From the NCBI RefSeq assembly GCF_003054175.1, contig NZ_QBKN01000012.1:79190-143189 (forward strand): a DNA stretch of 64,000 bases. The letters are read 5' to 3'. This document shows positions 34,497-44,238 of the stretch, piece by piece. The notes below the pieces were generated by a model. The model made no database searches, was not told the DNA's origin, and was given only the letters and a program-made list of their open reading frames with translations. The position numbers and the translations under genes are program-made. Positions within the stretch are counted from its first letter, which is position 1. Every line of letters begins with the position of its first letter. The DNA is from Allosediminivita pacifica. Lineage in GTDB: Bacteria > Pseudomonadota > Alphaproteobacteria > Rhodobacterales > Rhodobacteraceae.

Positions 34497-35969
34497 TCAG
34501 TCCTGCTCCAAGTAGTCTGTCAGAGTCCTGGCGGTGCCGTCGGACCAGAGCTTGCCCAGCCATTTGGCGAAGGGTTCGGCGAAGCGCGGTTCCTGGCCGA
34601 GGGCTCCGTAGATGGCCTTCTGGTCGAGCCAGGCTTGCGGGTTGTCTTTCGCCGTCAGCGCGACCTCTTGCAGGGCGTCCCAGTTGGGGTCGTTGGGCGC
34701 GATCTCGGCACCGCTGTCGCTTTTGCCGGCGCAGTAGCGGCACCAGAGCGCGCTTTCGAGGGCAAGCCCCGAGACGGGTTTGTCGGCCTTCAGCGCGTCG
34801 CGGATGACCGGGACGATGAACTTGGGCTGCCGGTTGGAGCCGTCGAGGCAGAGACGTCGGACTGTATCGCCGATCTTGGGGTTCGAGAAGCGGCGTTCGA
34901 TCAGGTCGAAATACTCGGAGGTGTCGGTGTCGGGGACAGGCGGCACCGTGGGGATAATCTCGGTCTCTTCCAGCTTGCGCAGGAAGGCGCGGATCAGCGG
35001 GTGTTCCATGGCCTCGTGCACGAAGTGGATGTCGAGCAGGCCGCCGGGGTAGGCGATGGTGGCGTGCCCGCCGTTGAGGATGCGTAGCTTCATGATCTCG
35101 AAGGGGGTCACGTCGTTGACGAACTGGGCGCCGGCCTCTTCGAGCGGCGGGCGGCCGAGGGGGAAATTGTCTTCGAGCACCCACTGGGTGAAGTCTTCGC
35201 AGAAGACGGGCCAGCCGTCCTCGACGCCGAACTCGTCGCGCAGCATGGCGCGTTCGCGGTCGCTGGTCGCGGGCGTGATGCGGTCGACCATGGCGTTGGG
35301 GAAGGCGACGTTCTCGGTGATCCAGTCGGCGAAGTCCGGGTCGGAAAGGCGGGCAAGGCCAGTCAGGGTGCGGCGGGTCACGTCGCCGTTGTGGGGGACG
35401 TTGTCGCAGCACATGACGGTGAAGGGCGCGAGGCCCGCCTCGCGCCGTGCCTGAAGGCCGAGGAGGATCATGCCGAAGACGGTTTCAGGGGTCTCGGGCT
35501 CCTGCGCGTCGGCCACGATCATCGGGTGGGTCGGGTCGAAGTTGTCGTCGGAGTCGAGGAAGTAGCCACCCTCGGTGATGGTGAGCGAGACGATGCGGAT
35601 GTCGGGCTGCACCATGCGCGCGACGATGGCCCGGGCGTCGGCGGGTTCGACGTAGTCGACCATGCTGCCGAGGACGCGCGCGGTGCTGCTGTCGGCCTCC
35701 TGCTCGACAAGTGTGGTCAGCCAGTCCTGCTTCTGCAGGACCTCGCGGCCCTTGCGCTCACCCTCGAAGACACCGGCGCCGATGAGGGCCCAATCGTAGG
35801 CGCGGCCCGCGTTCATGAGGCGGTCGAGGTACATGGCCTGGTGGGCGCGGTGGAAGTTGCCGACGCCGAAATGCAGGATTCCCGGGCTCAGGTCGCTGCG
35901 CTGGTAGAGCGGGCGCGCGACCCGGTCGGGAAGCTGGTCGAGGGTGTCGAGTGAAAGCTTGATGGCCAT
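34497..35969 (-). CDS. mtlK: Polyol (mannitol/arabitol-type) 2-dehydrogenase
   Basis: A 490-residue long-chain polyol dehydrogenase. ILHFGVGNFHRAHQ near residue 31 is the nucleotide-binding start, SLTITEGGYFLD near 135 a family motif, and MKLRILNGGHATIAY near 300 the catalytic K-x4-N-x2-H signature. It oxidises a polyol such as mannitol or D-arabitol to the ketose with NAD. The start is the ATG at 35969 with AGAAGG eight bases upstream; an in-frame start at 36005 is weaker. It follows the smoEFGK transporter genes, as in Rhodobacter sphaeroides. A short-chain sorbitol dehydrogenase (smoS) gene is not present at the expected place. Confidence 0.88.
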   Translation of the reverse strand: MAIKLSLDTLDQLPDRVARPLYQRSDLSPGILHFGVGNFHRAHQAMYLDRLMNAGRAYDWALIGAGVFEGERKGREVLQKQDWLTTLVEQEADSSTARVLGSMVDYVEPADARAIVARMVQPDIRIVSLTITEGGYFLDSDDNFDPTHPMIVADAQEPETPETVFGMILLGLQARREAGLAPFTVMCCDNVPHNGDVTRRTLTGLARLSDPDFADWITENVAFPNAMVDRITPATSDRERAMLRDEFGVEDGWPVFCEDFTQWVLEDNFPLGRPPLEEAGAQFVNDVTPFEIMKLRILNGGHATIAYPGGLLDIHFVHEAMEHPLIRAFLRKLEETEIIPTVPPVPDTDTSEYFDLIERRFSNPKIGDTVRRLCLDGSNRQPKFIVPVIRDALKADKPVSGLALESALWCRYCAGKSDSGAEIAPNDPNWDALQEVALTAKDNPQAWLDQKAIYGALGQEPRFAEPFAKWLGKLWSDGTARTLTDYLEQD

Positions 35970-36000
35970 CGGTCGTGCCTTCTGTTCGGTGAACGTCCCC

Positions 36001-36051
36001 CTCACCCCGGCCCTCTCCCCCGCGGGGAGAGGGAGTCGCCGGTTGCCGGCG
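36001..36051. repeat. REP-like double hairpin between smoK and mtlK
   Basis: CCCTCTCCCC (36011-36020) and GGGGAGAGGG (36024-36033) form a perfect 10-base stem. A second stem, CGCCGG (36037-36042) / CCGGCG (36046-36051), follows. The sequence around it is the REP-type 'ctcaccccggccctctcccc' found in many proteobacteria. It sits in the 120-base gap inside the operon and may separate transporter from enzyme expression. Confidence 0.6.
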
Positions 36052-36089
36052 GGGCGAGGGATTGCCTCAGCGGTGCCTGTGTCCGGGGC

Positions 36090-37091
<1,002 letters not shown>

Positions 37092-37103
37092 GTGTCGTGT
37101 TCC

Positions 37104-37934
37104 TTACTTCACCGCGCCGAAGGTCAGGCCGCGGACGAGTTGTTTCTGGCTGAACCAGCCCATGATGAGGATCGGCGCGATGGCCATGGTGCTGGCGGCC
37201 GAGAGCTTGGCGTAGAAGAGCCCTTCGGGGCTGGAGTAGCTGGCGATGAAGGCCGTGAGCGGCGCCGAGTTGGCGGCGGTCAGGTTCAGCGTCCAGAAAG
37301 CCTCGTTCCAGGCGAGGATGATGTTGAGCAGCAGCGTCGAGGCGATGCCGGGCACGGCCATGGGCAGCAGCACGAAGAGCACCTCTTCCTTCAGGGCCGC
37401 GCCGTCCATGCGCGCGGCCTCGAGGATATCGCCGGGGATCTCTCGGAAGTAGGTGTAGAGCATCCAGATGATGATGGGCAGGTTGATCATCATGAGGATC
37501 AGCGTGAGCGCGATGCGCGTGTCGAGCAGGCCGAGGCTCTGGCAGATCAGGTAGATCGGCATCAGCACGCCCACCGGCGGCAGCATCTTGGTCGAGAGCA
37601 TCCACATCAGAACGTTCTTGGTCTGCTTGCCCGGCACGAAGGCCATGGCCCAGGCGGAGGGCACCGCGATGACAAGGCCGAGCACGGTAGATCCCACGGA
37701 GAGGATCACCGAGTTCCAGAAGTGGTGGAAATAGTCGGAGCGTTCCTGCACGACGCTGTAGCTGTCGAAAGTCCAGCCTGAGGTGAGCACGCCCAGCGGC
37801 GTGCGGATCGCGTCCCCCTCGGTCTTGAAGGAGAGGATCACGATCCAGAGGATCGGGAAGAAGATCAGCAGGCCGATGATCCAGGCAACGGCGGTGTTGA
37901 GCATCTTGCGGCGGGGGGTGACGGCGCGGGCCAT
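37104..37934 (-). CDS. smoG: Polyol ABC transporter permease, MalG-type
   Basis: A 276-residue membrane protein with six predicted helices. The EAARMDGAALKEEVLFVLLP loop near residue 190 is the EAA motif that docks the ATPase. It pairs with SmoF and follows it across a 96-base gap that holds the second copy of an interspersed repeat. Confidence 0.9.
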   Translation of the reverse strand: MARAVTPRRKMLNTAVAWIIGLLIFFPILWIVILSFKTEGDAIRTPLGVLTSGWTFDSYSVVQERSDYFHHFWNSVILSVGSTVLGLVIAVPSAWAMAFVPGKQTKNVLMWMLSTKMLPPVGVLMPIYLICQSLGLLDTRIALTLILMMINLPIIIWMLYTYFREIPGDILEAARMDGAALKEEVLFVLLPMAVPGIASTLLLNIILAWNEAFWTLNLTAANSAPLTAFIASYSSPEGLFYAKLSAASTMAIAPILIMGWFSQKQLVRGLTFGAVK

Positions 37935-37983
37935 GGTCAGATGTCTCGCTTTGCTGGGAGGGCGCGGGCCTTGCGGGCCGCGG

Positions 37984-38018
37984 GGGCCTCCGGCGGGAGT
38001 ATTTGGGCCAAGAAGAAG
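37984..38018. repeat. Interspersed hairpin repeat, copy 2
   Basis: The 23 bases at 37996-38018 match 1345-1367 in inverted orientation with two mismatches. The GC-rich GGGGGCCTCCGGCGGG next to them is the analogue of the hairpin arm of copy 1. It lies between smoF and smoG, and the orientation relative to transcription is opposite to copy 1. Confidence 0.65.
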
Positions 38019-38030
38019 CTGCGAATGGGA

Positions 38031-38903
38031 TCAGGCATCGAGGTTCTTCCCGATCATGCGCATCAGGAAGATGGCGACGATGTTGGCGAGGATGATAGCG
38101 ATCACGCCGCCGGCGCTGCCGGTGCCCACGTCGAAGCTGAGCAGGCTTTCCTGGTAGATGAGGTAGGTCAGGTTGGTCGAGGCATCGCCCGGGCCGCCGC
38201 TGGTGGTCACGAAGATCTCGGCAAAGATCGAGAGCAGGAAGATGGTCTGGATCAGGATCACCACGGTGATGGCGCGCGCGAGGTGCGGCAGCATGATGAA
38301 GACGAAGCGATTGACCGGGTCCGCGCCGTCCATCTCGGCGGCCTCGAGCTGTTCGCTGTCGAGCGACTGCAGCGCGGTCAGCAGGATGAGCGTCGCGAAG
38401 GGCAGCCATTGCCAGCTCACGATGCCGATGATCGAGGCGAGCGGCGCCTGGCTGAGGAAGTCGAAGGGGGTGAGGCCGAGGGCCTTGGCGATGTGCCCGA
38501 AGAGGCCGTTCACCGGGTTGAAGAACATGTTCTTCCAGACCAGCGCCGAGACGGTGGGCATGACGAAGAAGGGCGCGATGACCATGATGCGCACGACGCC
38601 CTGGCCCCACATGGGCATGTCGAGAAGCAGCGCCAGGAGGATGCCGCCCACCACGGTGATGAGCAGCACGCCCCCCACGAGCAGCAGCGTGTTCCAGATC
38701 GCCGTCGCGAAGGCGGGGTCGGTGACGAAGTAGGTGTAATTCTCCCATCCCACGAAGGGATTGTTGCCCGGCATCAGCAGGTTGTAGCGGAGCGTGGAGA
38801 AGTAGATCGTCATCAGCAGGGGAATGAGCATCCATCCCAGCAGCAGGATCACGGAAGGTGAGATCATCGCCCGCGCGGCGGCGCGGGAGGCCTTGGTTGC
38901 CAT
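38031..38903 (-). CDS. smoF: Polyol ABC transporter permease, MalF-type
   Basis: A 290-residue membrane protein with six predicted helices. EAAEMDGADPVNRFVFIMLP near residue 195 is the EAA loop. It follows the binding-protein gene smoE, from which it is separated by two strong hairpins, and pairs with SmoG. Confidence 0.9.
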   Translation of the reverse strand: MATKASRAAARAMISPSVILLLGWMLIPLLMTIYFSTLRYNLLMPGNNPFVGWENYTYFVTDPAFATAIWNTLLLVGGVLLITVVGGILLALLLDMPMWGQGVVRIMVIAPFFVMPTVSALVWKNMFFNPVNGLFGHIAKALGLTPFDFLSQAPLASIIGIVSWQWLPFATLILLTALQSLDSEQLEAAEMDGADPVNRFVFIMLPHLARAITVVILIQTIFLLSIFAEIFVTTSGGPGDASTNLTYLIYQESLLSFDVGTGSAGGVIAIILANIVAIFLMRMIGKNLDA

Positions 38904-38941
38904 GGGATGGCCCCTTGTCTGGTCGTCGGGTCGGAAATGGC

Positions 38942-38998
38942 GGGCGCGTTGGAGCGCGCCCCCGCGCTGGTTGGACGGGACGGACGTGCCGTCCCGTC
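38942..38998 (-). promoter_or_regulatory. Two hairpins after the polyol-binding-protein gene
   Basis: GACGGGACGG (38974-38983) / CCGTCCCGTC (38989-38998) forms a perfect 10-base stem starting 9 bases after the smoE stop. GGGCGCG (38942-38948) / CGCGCCC (38955-38961) forms a second stem. No T-run follows either. They probably set the ratio of binding protein to permease by protecting the smoE message or partly stopping transcription. Confidence 0.65.
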
Positions 38999-39007
38999 GT
39001 CTGGCGA

Positions 39008-40324
39008 TCAGTCGGTGTAGCCGGCCCGATCGATTTCACGCTGGGTCGCGCGCTGCGCGTTCGAGAGCGCGGTTTCCGCGTCGGTCTGGCCCGCGAGAGC
39101 TGCCGAGAACTGCTGGCCGACGGCGGTGCCGATGCCCTGGAACTCGGGGATCGCGACGAACTGGGCGCCGGTGTAGGGGATTTCCTGCACCGAGGGCTTC
39201 TTCGTGTCGACGGCGTTGATCTGGTTCAGCGTCATCTCGGCGAAGGGCGCGGCCTCCTGGTACTCCGCGTTCTCGTAGAGCGAGGTGCGCGTTCCCGGAG
39301 GTGCGGCGGCCCAGCCTTCTTCCTCGGCCACGAGCTCGGTGTAGCCCTTGGATGTCGCCCAGGCGACGAAGGTCTTGGCGGCTTCGGTCGCGTCGCTCGA
39401 GGCGGGGATGGCGAGGTTCCAGGACCAGAGCCAGTTGCCGCGGTTGTCGACGCCTTCCTTGTTTGGGAACTGCGCAAAGCCGACGCTGTCGGCGACGGTG
39501 GACTCGTCTTCGTCGGTCACGAAGGAGGCCGCCACGGTGGCGTCGATCCACATGCCGCACTTGCCCTGTTGGAAGAGCGAGAGGTTCTCGTTGAAGCCGT
39601 TGGAGGAGGCGCCCGGAGGACCGTAGTTGGTCATCAGGTCGAGGTAGTCGGTAAGGGTGGCTTCCCACTCGGGGCTGTCGAACTGCGCCTGCCAGTCCAT
39701 GTCAAACCAGCGTGCGCCGTAGGAGTTCGACATGGCGGTGATGAGGGCCATGTTCTCGCCCCAGCCGGCCTTGCCGCGCAGGCAGATGCCGTAGATCTCG
39801 TTCTCCTCGTCCGTCATCGCCTCGGCGGCGGTCTTGATGTCGGCCCAGGTCGGCTGGTCCGGGATCTCGACGCCCGCTTCCTCGGCGAGGTCCGTGCGGT
39901 ACATGACCATCGCCGATTCACCGTAGAAGGGCGCGGCGTAGAGCGTGCCGTCGACGGAGAGGCCGCCCGCGATGGCGGGCAGTATGTCGTTGGCATCGTA
40001 GCCCTCGGGCATGTTCTCGAGCGGCGTGAGCCAGCCCTGGTTGGCCCAGATCGGCACTTCGTAGTTGCCAATGGTCATGACGTCGAACTGGCCGCCGCCG
40101 GTGGCGATGTCCTGCGTCACGCGCTGGCGCAGCACGTTCTCTTCCAGCGTGACCCACTCGAGGTCGATGTCGGGGTGCTGCTCGGTGAAGTCCTGCGTCA
40201 GGCCCTGCATGCGGATCATGTCGCCGTTGTTCACGGTGGCGATGGTCACGGTCTGCGCCTGCGCGGCGGCGGCAACGGCCGTCAGCGCGGTAGCACCCAG
40301 AAGGGCGCGGAAAGTCGGTTGCAT
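39008..40324 (-). CDS. smoE: Polyol ABC transporter substrate-binding protein
   Basis: A 438-residue periplasmic protein of the family 1 sugar-binding type. The signal peptide is residues 1-23 (ending AAAAQAQ). TVTIATVNNGDMIRMQGL, GGGQFDVMTIGNYEVPIWA near residue 78 and FQQGKCGMWIDATVA near 263 match sorbitol/mannitol-binding proteins. First structural gene of the polyol operon, 145 bases downstream of smoC, with a SorC-type operator in its leader. Confidence 0.88.
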   Translation of the reverse strand: MQPTFRALLGATALTAVAAAAQAQTVTIATVNNGDMIRMQGLTQDFTEQHPDIDLEWVTLEENVLRQRVTQDIATGGGQFDVMTIGNYEVPIWANQGWLTPLENMPEGYDANDILPAIAGGLSVDGTLYAAPFYGESAMVMYRTDLAEEAGVEIPDQPTWADIKTAAEAMTDEENEIYGICLRGKAGWGENMALITAMSNSYGARWFDMDWQAQFDSPEWEATLTDYLDLMTNYGPPGASSNGFNENLSLFQQGKCGMWIDATVAASFVTDEDESTVADSVGFAQFPNKEGVDNRGNWLWSWNLAIPASSDATEAAKTFVAWATSKGYTELVAEEEGWAAAPPGTRTSLYENAEYQEAAPFAEMTLNQINAVDTKKPSVQEIPYTGAQFVAIPEFQGIGTAVGQQFSAALAGQTDAETALSNAQRATQREIDRAGYTD

Positions 40325-40339
40325 TGTAGTCCTCCCGTT

Positions 40340-40372
40340 TGAGCAAATGCCAAGCTCATGCGCAATTACTCA
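40340..40372 (-). promoter_or_regulatory. Candidate SmoC operator
   Basis: An imperfect inverted repeat with arms TGAGCAAATGC (40340-40350) and GCGCAATTACTCA (40360-40372) lies 16 to 48 bases upstream of the smoE start. This size and symmetry suit a SorC/DeoR-type tetrameric regulator, whose gene is immediately upstream. Confidence 0.5.
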
Positions 40373-40469
40373 TATCCGGTAAGGCTTGGTCAACCAAATT
40401 CGTCTCTGCCCTGCAGCATTGGCCGCGGAGAGTCCGATACCTTTTTGATTCCGAAGCGACTTCAGGGGA

Positions 40470-41405
40470 TCAGACGAGAAGCGCCTCGGCCGTCCGTTCG
40501 TCGGTGATGAGGCCGGTGATCCTGCGGCCGCGGAGGGCCCCCTGAATCGCCGCGATCTTGGCGGGGCCGTTGGCGGCGGCGATGGTCTGGGCGGGTGGAT
40601 CGCTTGGCATCTCGACGCTGCTGACGCGGGTGTTGATCTCGTCGTCGAGGAGGGCGCCGTGGGCATCGAAGACGTGGCCGACGATCTCGCCCACGGCGCC
40701 CTTGCTCTGGAGGCGGTCCAGATCGTCCTGGGTGATGAAGCCGTCGACGAGCAGGGGGGCGGCGTCGCCCATGGGGCCGATGCCGACGAAGCGGACGTCG
40801 GTCCGCAGCGAGAGGGCGCGGGTGGTGGCGAGGGTCTTCTGGTTCAGCAGGGCATCGCGTTCGGCGGCGCTGGCGGCGATGACCGGCAGGGGCATGGGAT
40901 AGGTGGCGGCGCGGACCTTGTCGGCGATCGTGAAAAGGACGTTGAAGAAGGCCGTGGAGCCGTCGGGGGAGATGTTGCCCGTGAGGGAGACGATCTTGCA
41001 CTGGCCGCCGTCGAGGTGGGGCATGTGCTCGACCGCCGCGCGGAGGGTCCGGCCGGTGCCGAGGCCGATGATGAGGGGTTCGTCGCGCGAGAGGTGGGCC
41101 TCGATCAGGTCGCCGGTGGCGTGGGAGACGGCGAGGCCCGAGGCTTCGGGCGACTGCAGCGAGGGGACGACGCGGCAGAGGGAGAGGCCGAAGCGGGCCT
41201 CGATCCGGGCGGCGAGATCCATGCAGCGGGCGACGGGGTGGTCGATGCGGACCTTGACCAGCCCGGCCGCCATGGCCTGCGAGACGAGGCGCTGGGCGGA
41301 CTGGCGGGAGATGCCCATGATCCGGGCGATCTCGTCCTGCTTGAGCCCGCCGATATAGGCCAGCCAAGCGGCGCGGGCCGCGTCGTCCAGTCTGCTTTCG
41401 GTCAT
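40470..41405 (-). CDS. smoC: SorC-family sugar-binding transcriptional regulator
   Basis: A 311-residue regulator. The N-terminal HTH is YIGGLKQDEIARIMGISRQSAQRLVSQA (about 17-45). The C-terminal SorC effector domain shows LIIGLGTGRTLRAAVEHM near residue 110 and FVGIGPMGD near 205, the phosphosugar-isomerase-like fold. It is oriented with the smo operon and should sense the polyol or a derived sugar. Confidence 0.87.
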   Translation of the reverse strand: MTESRLDDAARAAWLAYIGGLKQDEIARIMGISRQSAQRLVSQAMAAGLVKVRIDHPVARCMDLAARIEARFGLSLCRVVPSLQSPEASGLAVSHATGDLIEAHLSRDEPLIIGLGTGRTLRAAVEHMPHLDGGQCKIVSLTGNISPDGSTAFFNVLFTIADKVRAATYPMPLPVIAASAAERDALLNQKTLATTRALSLRTDVRFVGIGPMGDAAPLLVDGFITQDDLDRLQSKGAVGEIVGHVFDAHGALLDDEINTRVSSVEMPSDPPAQTIAAANGPAKIAAIQGALRGRRITGLITDERTAEALLV

Positions 41406-41700
41406 GGGATCTCCGAGCGCCTCCTGCCGCCAGCTTTATCGGCTGGGGGACCGGTTGCAAGCGATCTCGGGGACGGAAGGCCGCCGGGGCACTTCAGGTG
41501 TCCCGGGCCGGGACATTTTTCGATCCCTTTTCTTTCAAGAGGTTAGCTTCCAAGGTTTACCGAAAATTAGGAATGCCCCGCGCGGGACGGCTTGGGAAGG
41601 GGGCATTTGAAAGGTGGCGTTTGGGCTGGGGAGGTGGCAGGTGTTCGGCGTGGCGTTCGGCCCGGGTGAGGGGAGCGAAGGGGTGCCAGGCGGTGGCAAT
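41406..41700. terminator. Intergenic stretch with a rightward terminator-like hairpin
   Basis: TGTCCCG (41499-41505) and CGGGACA (41509-41515) form a perfect stem followed by TTTTT (41516-41520), a good intrinsic terminator for rightward transcription. No annotated gene points into it from the left, since smoC runs the other way, so it may end a short RNA divergent from smoC or be a relic. The 180 bases after it show internal GGTGGC/GTTCGGC-rich repetition but no gene. Confidence 0.5.
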
Positions 41701-42402
41701 TTAGGGCGATAGGTGACTCCATCGCCTGATGAAATCAGCAGAATCCGTTTCAACGCCCCTCAGTTCTAGTTCTAGAGTTACGAGGGGCCCGCTCAAACGG
41801 CGAAGCATCTGACGCCGGCTTTCACCCGTTTCAGCATCTTCATTCGAGACCTGACGAACCGTGGCCACGGCCGATATCCAGCTCTCCAGCGCCGCCTCGA
41901 AGCTACCAAATGCGGGGCGACGCCCTTGAGTATCGTACACGTTTTCCGTCAAACGCGTTTCGATTATCTGCTTCCTAGTTTCTTCAGCGACATGCGAGAA
42001 GGACTCCAGTTCTCCGTCGACTAGCTCTTCGTCTCGGTTCACTGTAGAATCCAGTAGCTGTACGACATTCCCGTGTGCGACACTTGCTGCACTCTGCACT
42101 TGCTGAGCTTGGACCAAGGCACCGTGTACCTGAAATTTCATCATTTCTAGGTGCTGGTCTGAGGCTGTTGAGATTTGACGGGATATCATCGAGACCGAGA
42201 TTACGGCAGCAGCGAGCGCTGCCAGCGCACCCGCGTATCCACCAAACGCTGAAAGCCATTCTCTCAGGTCCCGCGATATTCCAGGTGCCGCTAAGGCAAC
42301 TTTCGGATCAACCAGAAGCTTGAGAGAAAGGAGGTAGATCATCAAAAAGGCGACGATCAAAATCAGGCAGGTGCAAATCCAGAATACCGACGCGTTGGAC
42401 AA
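41701..42402 (-). CDS. Hypothetical membrane protein, atypical composition
   Basis: A 233-residue protein I do not recognise. The first helix is about residues 8-30 (ICTCLILIVAFLMIYLLSLK) and a second about 52-72 (GGYAGALAALAAAVISVSMI). A cytoplasmic-looking, charged and helical domain with coiled-coil character follows to the C-terminus. The start is a TTG at 42402 with GGGAGG five bases upstream. The DNA is clearly less GC-rich than its surroundings and lies between the polyol operon and a repeat-flanked pair of genes, which suggests recent acquisition. Nothing nearby indicates a function. Confidence 0.55.
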   Translation of the reverse strand: MSNASVFWICTCLILIVAFLMIYLLSLKLLVDPKVALAAPGISRDLREWLSAFGGYAGALAALAAAVISVSMISRQISTASDQHLEMMKFQVHGALVQAQQVQSAASVAHGNVVQLLDSTVNRDEELVDGELESFSHVAEETRKQIIETRLTENVYDTQGRRPAFGSFEAALESWISAVATVRQVSNEDAETGESRRQMLRRLSGPLVTLELELRGVETDSADFIRRWSHLSP

Positions 42403-43074
42403 ATTTTCCTCCCGCTTTTAATTCGCAATTTAATGATGTGACCACCCAGAGGTCACGCAGAGTAACCTTACTCTTTGGGCATCACCACGAGAAACTCGCC
42501 TTGAAGTGAGCGCGTTGCCCCAGTTGCGCGATGCGTTCGGGCGGGCATCCGAAGGGCGGAGGCAAGCTGGGACCAGCCAAGTCATGCGCCGGGTCCACAT
42601 GTCCGCATAAGGCCGGGATCGGGCATGCCTCGTACCAAGCTTGAGCGTCGACTAAGGCCCGTCGTAGGTCATCTGTCGAGTCTGAGACGAAGGTCTGCAC
42701 CGGATTCCAAGCGATCGGTTAAACGCGAAGCCCCGGCGCGGAATCAAGGCACGCAGTGCCGCCGCGCATCGCAGCCGCGCCCCCAAGCGGCGGCGATTTG
42801 GTGACGCTGAGTGCCTCGTGTCGAAGTCGTCCTGACCTTGCGAGCATAAACCAAGAGGATCCGCTGTCCGGATCGCCACCGCGCGCGGCCGCCATGCGCG
42901 GCTCTGAACCGGGATCCTTCCGTGAGCTTAGTCCGCAGTGCTGACTGGCTTCGGCAGCCGGTCAAAACCCGGGCGCATGGCCTCTCGCGACGTCGCCTGC
43001 GCTCCACCCCCTCTGGATTTCCTCGCCCGCCCCTCGCAGTATCCGTCCAAACACCGGACACGAAGGAGCCTGTC
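42403..43074. other. Gene-poor region with hairpins and direct repeat copy A
   Basis: Just left of the orphan gene's start lie two perfect small hairpins: GTGACC/GGTCAC (42438-42456) and AGAGTAA/TTACTCT (42459-42474, followed by TTGGG). From 42736 to 42906 lies copy A of a diverged direct repeat. A 72-residue open frame at 42482-42700 (minus) has no recognisable domain and I do not call it. The last 170 bases should hold the promoter of the M20 gene. Confidence 0.5.
42736..42906. repeat. Long direct repeat, copy A
   Basis: About 171 bases alignable with 45232-45425 in the same orientation. The best blocks are the 37 bases at 42870-42906 (matching 45389-45425 with three differences) and the block around CGGCGGCGATTTGGT. 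Copy A lacks about 25 bases that in copy B contain a small hairpin. The two copies bracket the M20 amidohydrolase and formamidase genes. Confidence 0.7.
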
Positions 43075-44238
43075 ATGCCTATCCGCAACCGTCTTGCCGA
43101 GATGCACGAGGAGATCACCGGGTGGCGCCGGGATCTGCATCGGATGCCGGAGCTGCTTTACGAGACGCACAGGACCGCCGCCTTCGTGGCCGAGAAGCTG
43201 CGGGAGTTCGGCTGTGACGAGGTGGTGGAAGGTATCGGGCGCACGGGGGTCGTGGGGCTCATCAAGGGCAGGGCCGAGGGCCGGACGGTGGGGCTTCGGG
43301 CGGACATGGACGCGCTGCCGATCCACGAGGCGACCGGCAAGCCCTATGCCTCGGAAACGCCGGGTGTCATGCATGCCTGTGGCCACGACGGGCATACGGC
43401 GATGCTGCTGGGGGCTGCCAAGTACCTGGCGGAGAGCCGGAATTTCGCGGGCAGCGTCGCGGTGATCTTTCAGCCCGCCGAGGAGGGCGGTGGCGGTGGC
43501 GATGCCATGGTCAAGGACGGCATGATGGAGCGCTTCGACATCGCCGAGGTCTACGGGATGCACAACGCGCCGGGCAAGCCGGTGGGGAGTTTCTCGATCA
43601 ACCCCGGGCCGATGTACGCGGCGGTGGATACCTTCGACATCACGGTCAAGGGGCGTGGCGGGCACGCGGCGCGGCCGCACGAGTGCATCGACCCGACGCT
43701 GGCGGCCTCGGGCATCGTGATGAGCCTGCAGAGCATGGTGTCGCGCAGCGCCGATCCGCTGAAGTCGCTGGTGGTGTCGGTGTGCAGCTTTCGCACGGCG
43801 ACGGATGCCTACAACGTGATCCCCGAGACGGTGACGCTGCGCGGCACGGTGCGGAGTTTCGATCCGGAGCTGCGCAAGCTGACCGAGGGGCGGATCCGCG
43901 AGATCGTGTCGAACGGGGCGGCGGTCTACGGGGCGGAGGCGGTGATCGAGTATCACAACGGCTATCCGGCGACGGTGAACTACGCCGAGGAGGCGGGATT
44001 CGCGGCGGAGGCGGCCAAACGGATCACCCCTGAGGTGGAGACGGACAGCCCGCCGCTGATGGCGGGCGAGGATTTCGCCTACATGCTGCTGGCGCGGCGG
44101 GGGGCCTATATCCAGGTCGGCAACGGCGGGGGCGCGAGCGTTCACCACCCGGAGTACGATTTCAACGACGAGGCGATCCCGGCGGGCTGTTCCTACTGGG
44201 TGGAACTGGTGGAGAGCCGGCTGCCGGTGGGGGCATGA
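43075..44238 (+). CDS. M20-family amidohydrolase (hippurate hydrolase/aminoacylase type)
   Basis: A 387-residue metallopeptidase-fold enzyme: RRDLHRMPELLYET near residue 18, GLRADMDALPI near 77, MHACGHDGHTAMLLG near 100 (metal-binding His/Asp), FQPAEEGGGGGDAM near 130 and GRGGHAARPHECIDP near 190 from the lid domain. It hydrolyses an N-acyl or N-carbamoyl compound in the cytoplasm. The ATG at 43075 is the first good start after the repeat region. It overlaps the formamidase gene by four bases (ATGA). The pair may release an amide or formyl group in sequence; the substrate is unknown. Confidence 0.85.
   Translation: MPIRNRLAEMHEEITGWRRDLHRMPELLYETHRTAAFVAEKLREFGCDEVVEGIGRTGVVGLIKGRAEGRTVGLRADMDALPIHEATGKPYASETPGVMHACGHDGHTAMLLGAAKYLAESRNFAGSVAVIFQPAEEGGGGGDAMVKDGMMERFDIAEVYGMHNAPGKPVGSFSINPGPMYAAVDTFDITVKGRGGHAARPHECIDPTLAASGIVMSLQSMVSRSADPLKSLVVSVCSFRTATDAYNVIPETVTLRGTVRSFDPELRKLTEGRIREIVSNGAAVYGAEAVIEYHNGYPATVNYAEEAGFAAEAAKRITPEVETDSPPLMAGEDFAYMLLARRGAYIQVGNGGGASVHHPEYDFNDEAIPAGCSYWVELVESRLPVGA

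Noticed and set aside
41580..41700. Repetitive GGTGGC/GTTCGGC stretch as a possible CRISPR or tandem array
   Set aside because: The repeated words are short, irregularly spaced and have no spacers of constant length.
42482..42700. Possible 72-residue leftward gene
   Set aside because: No ribosome site, no recognised domain, and it sits in a gene-poor stretch next to a repeat.
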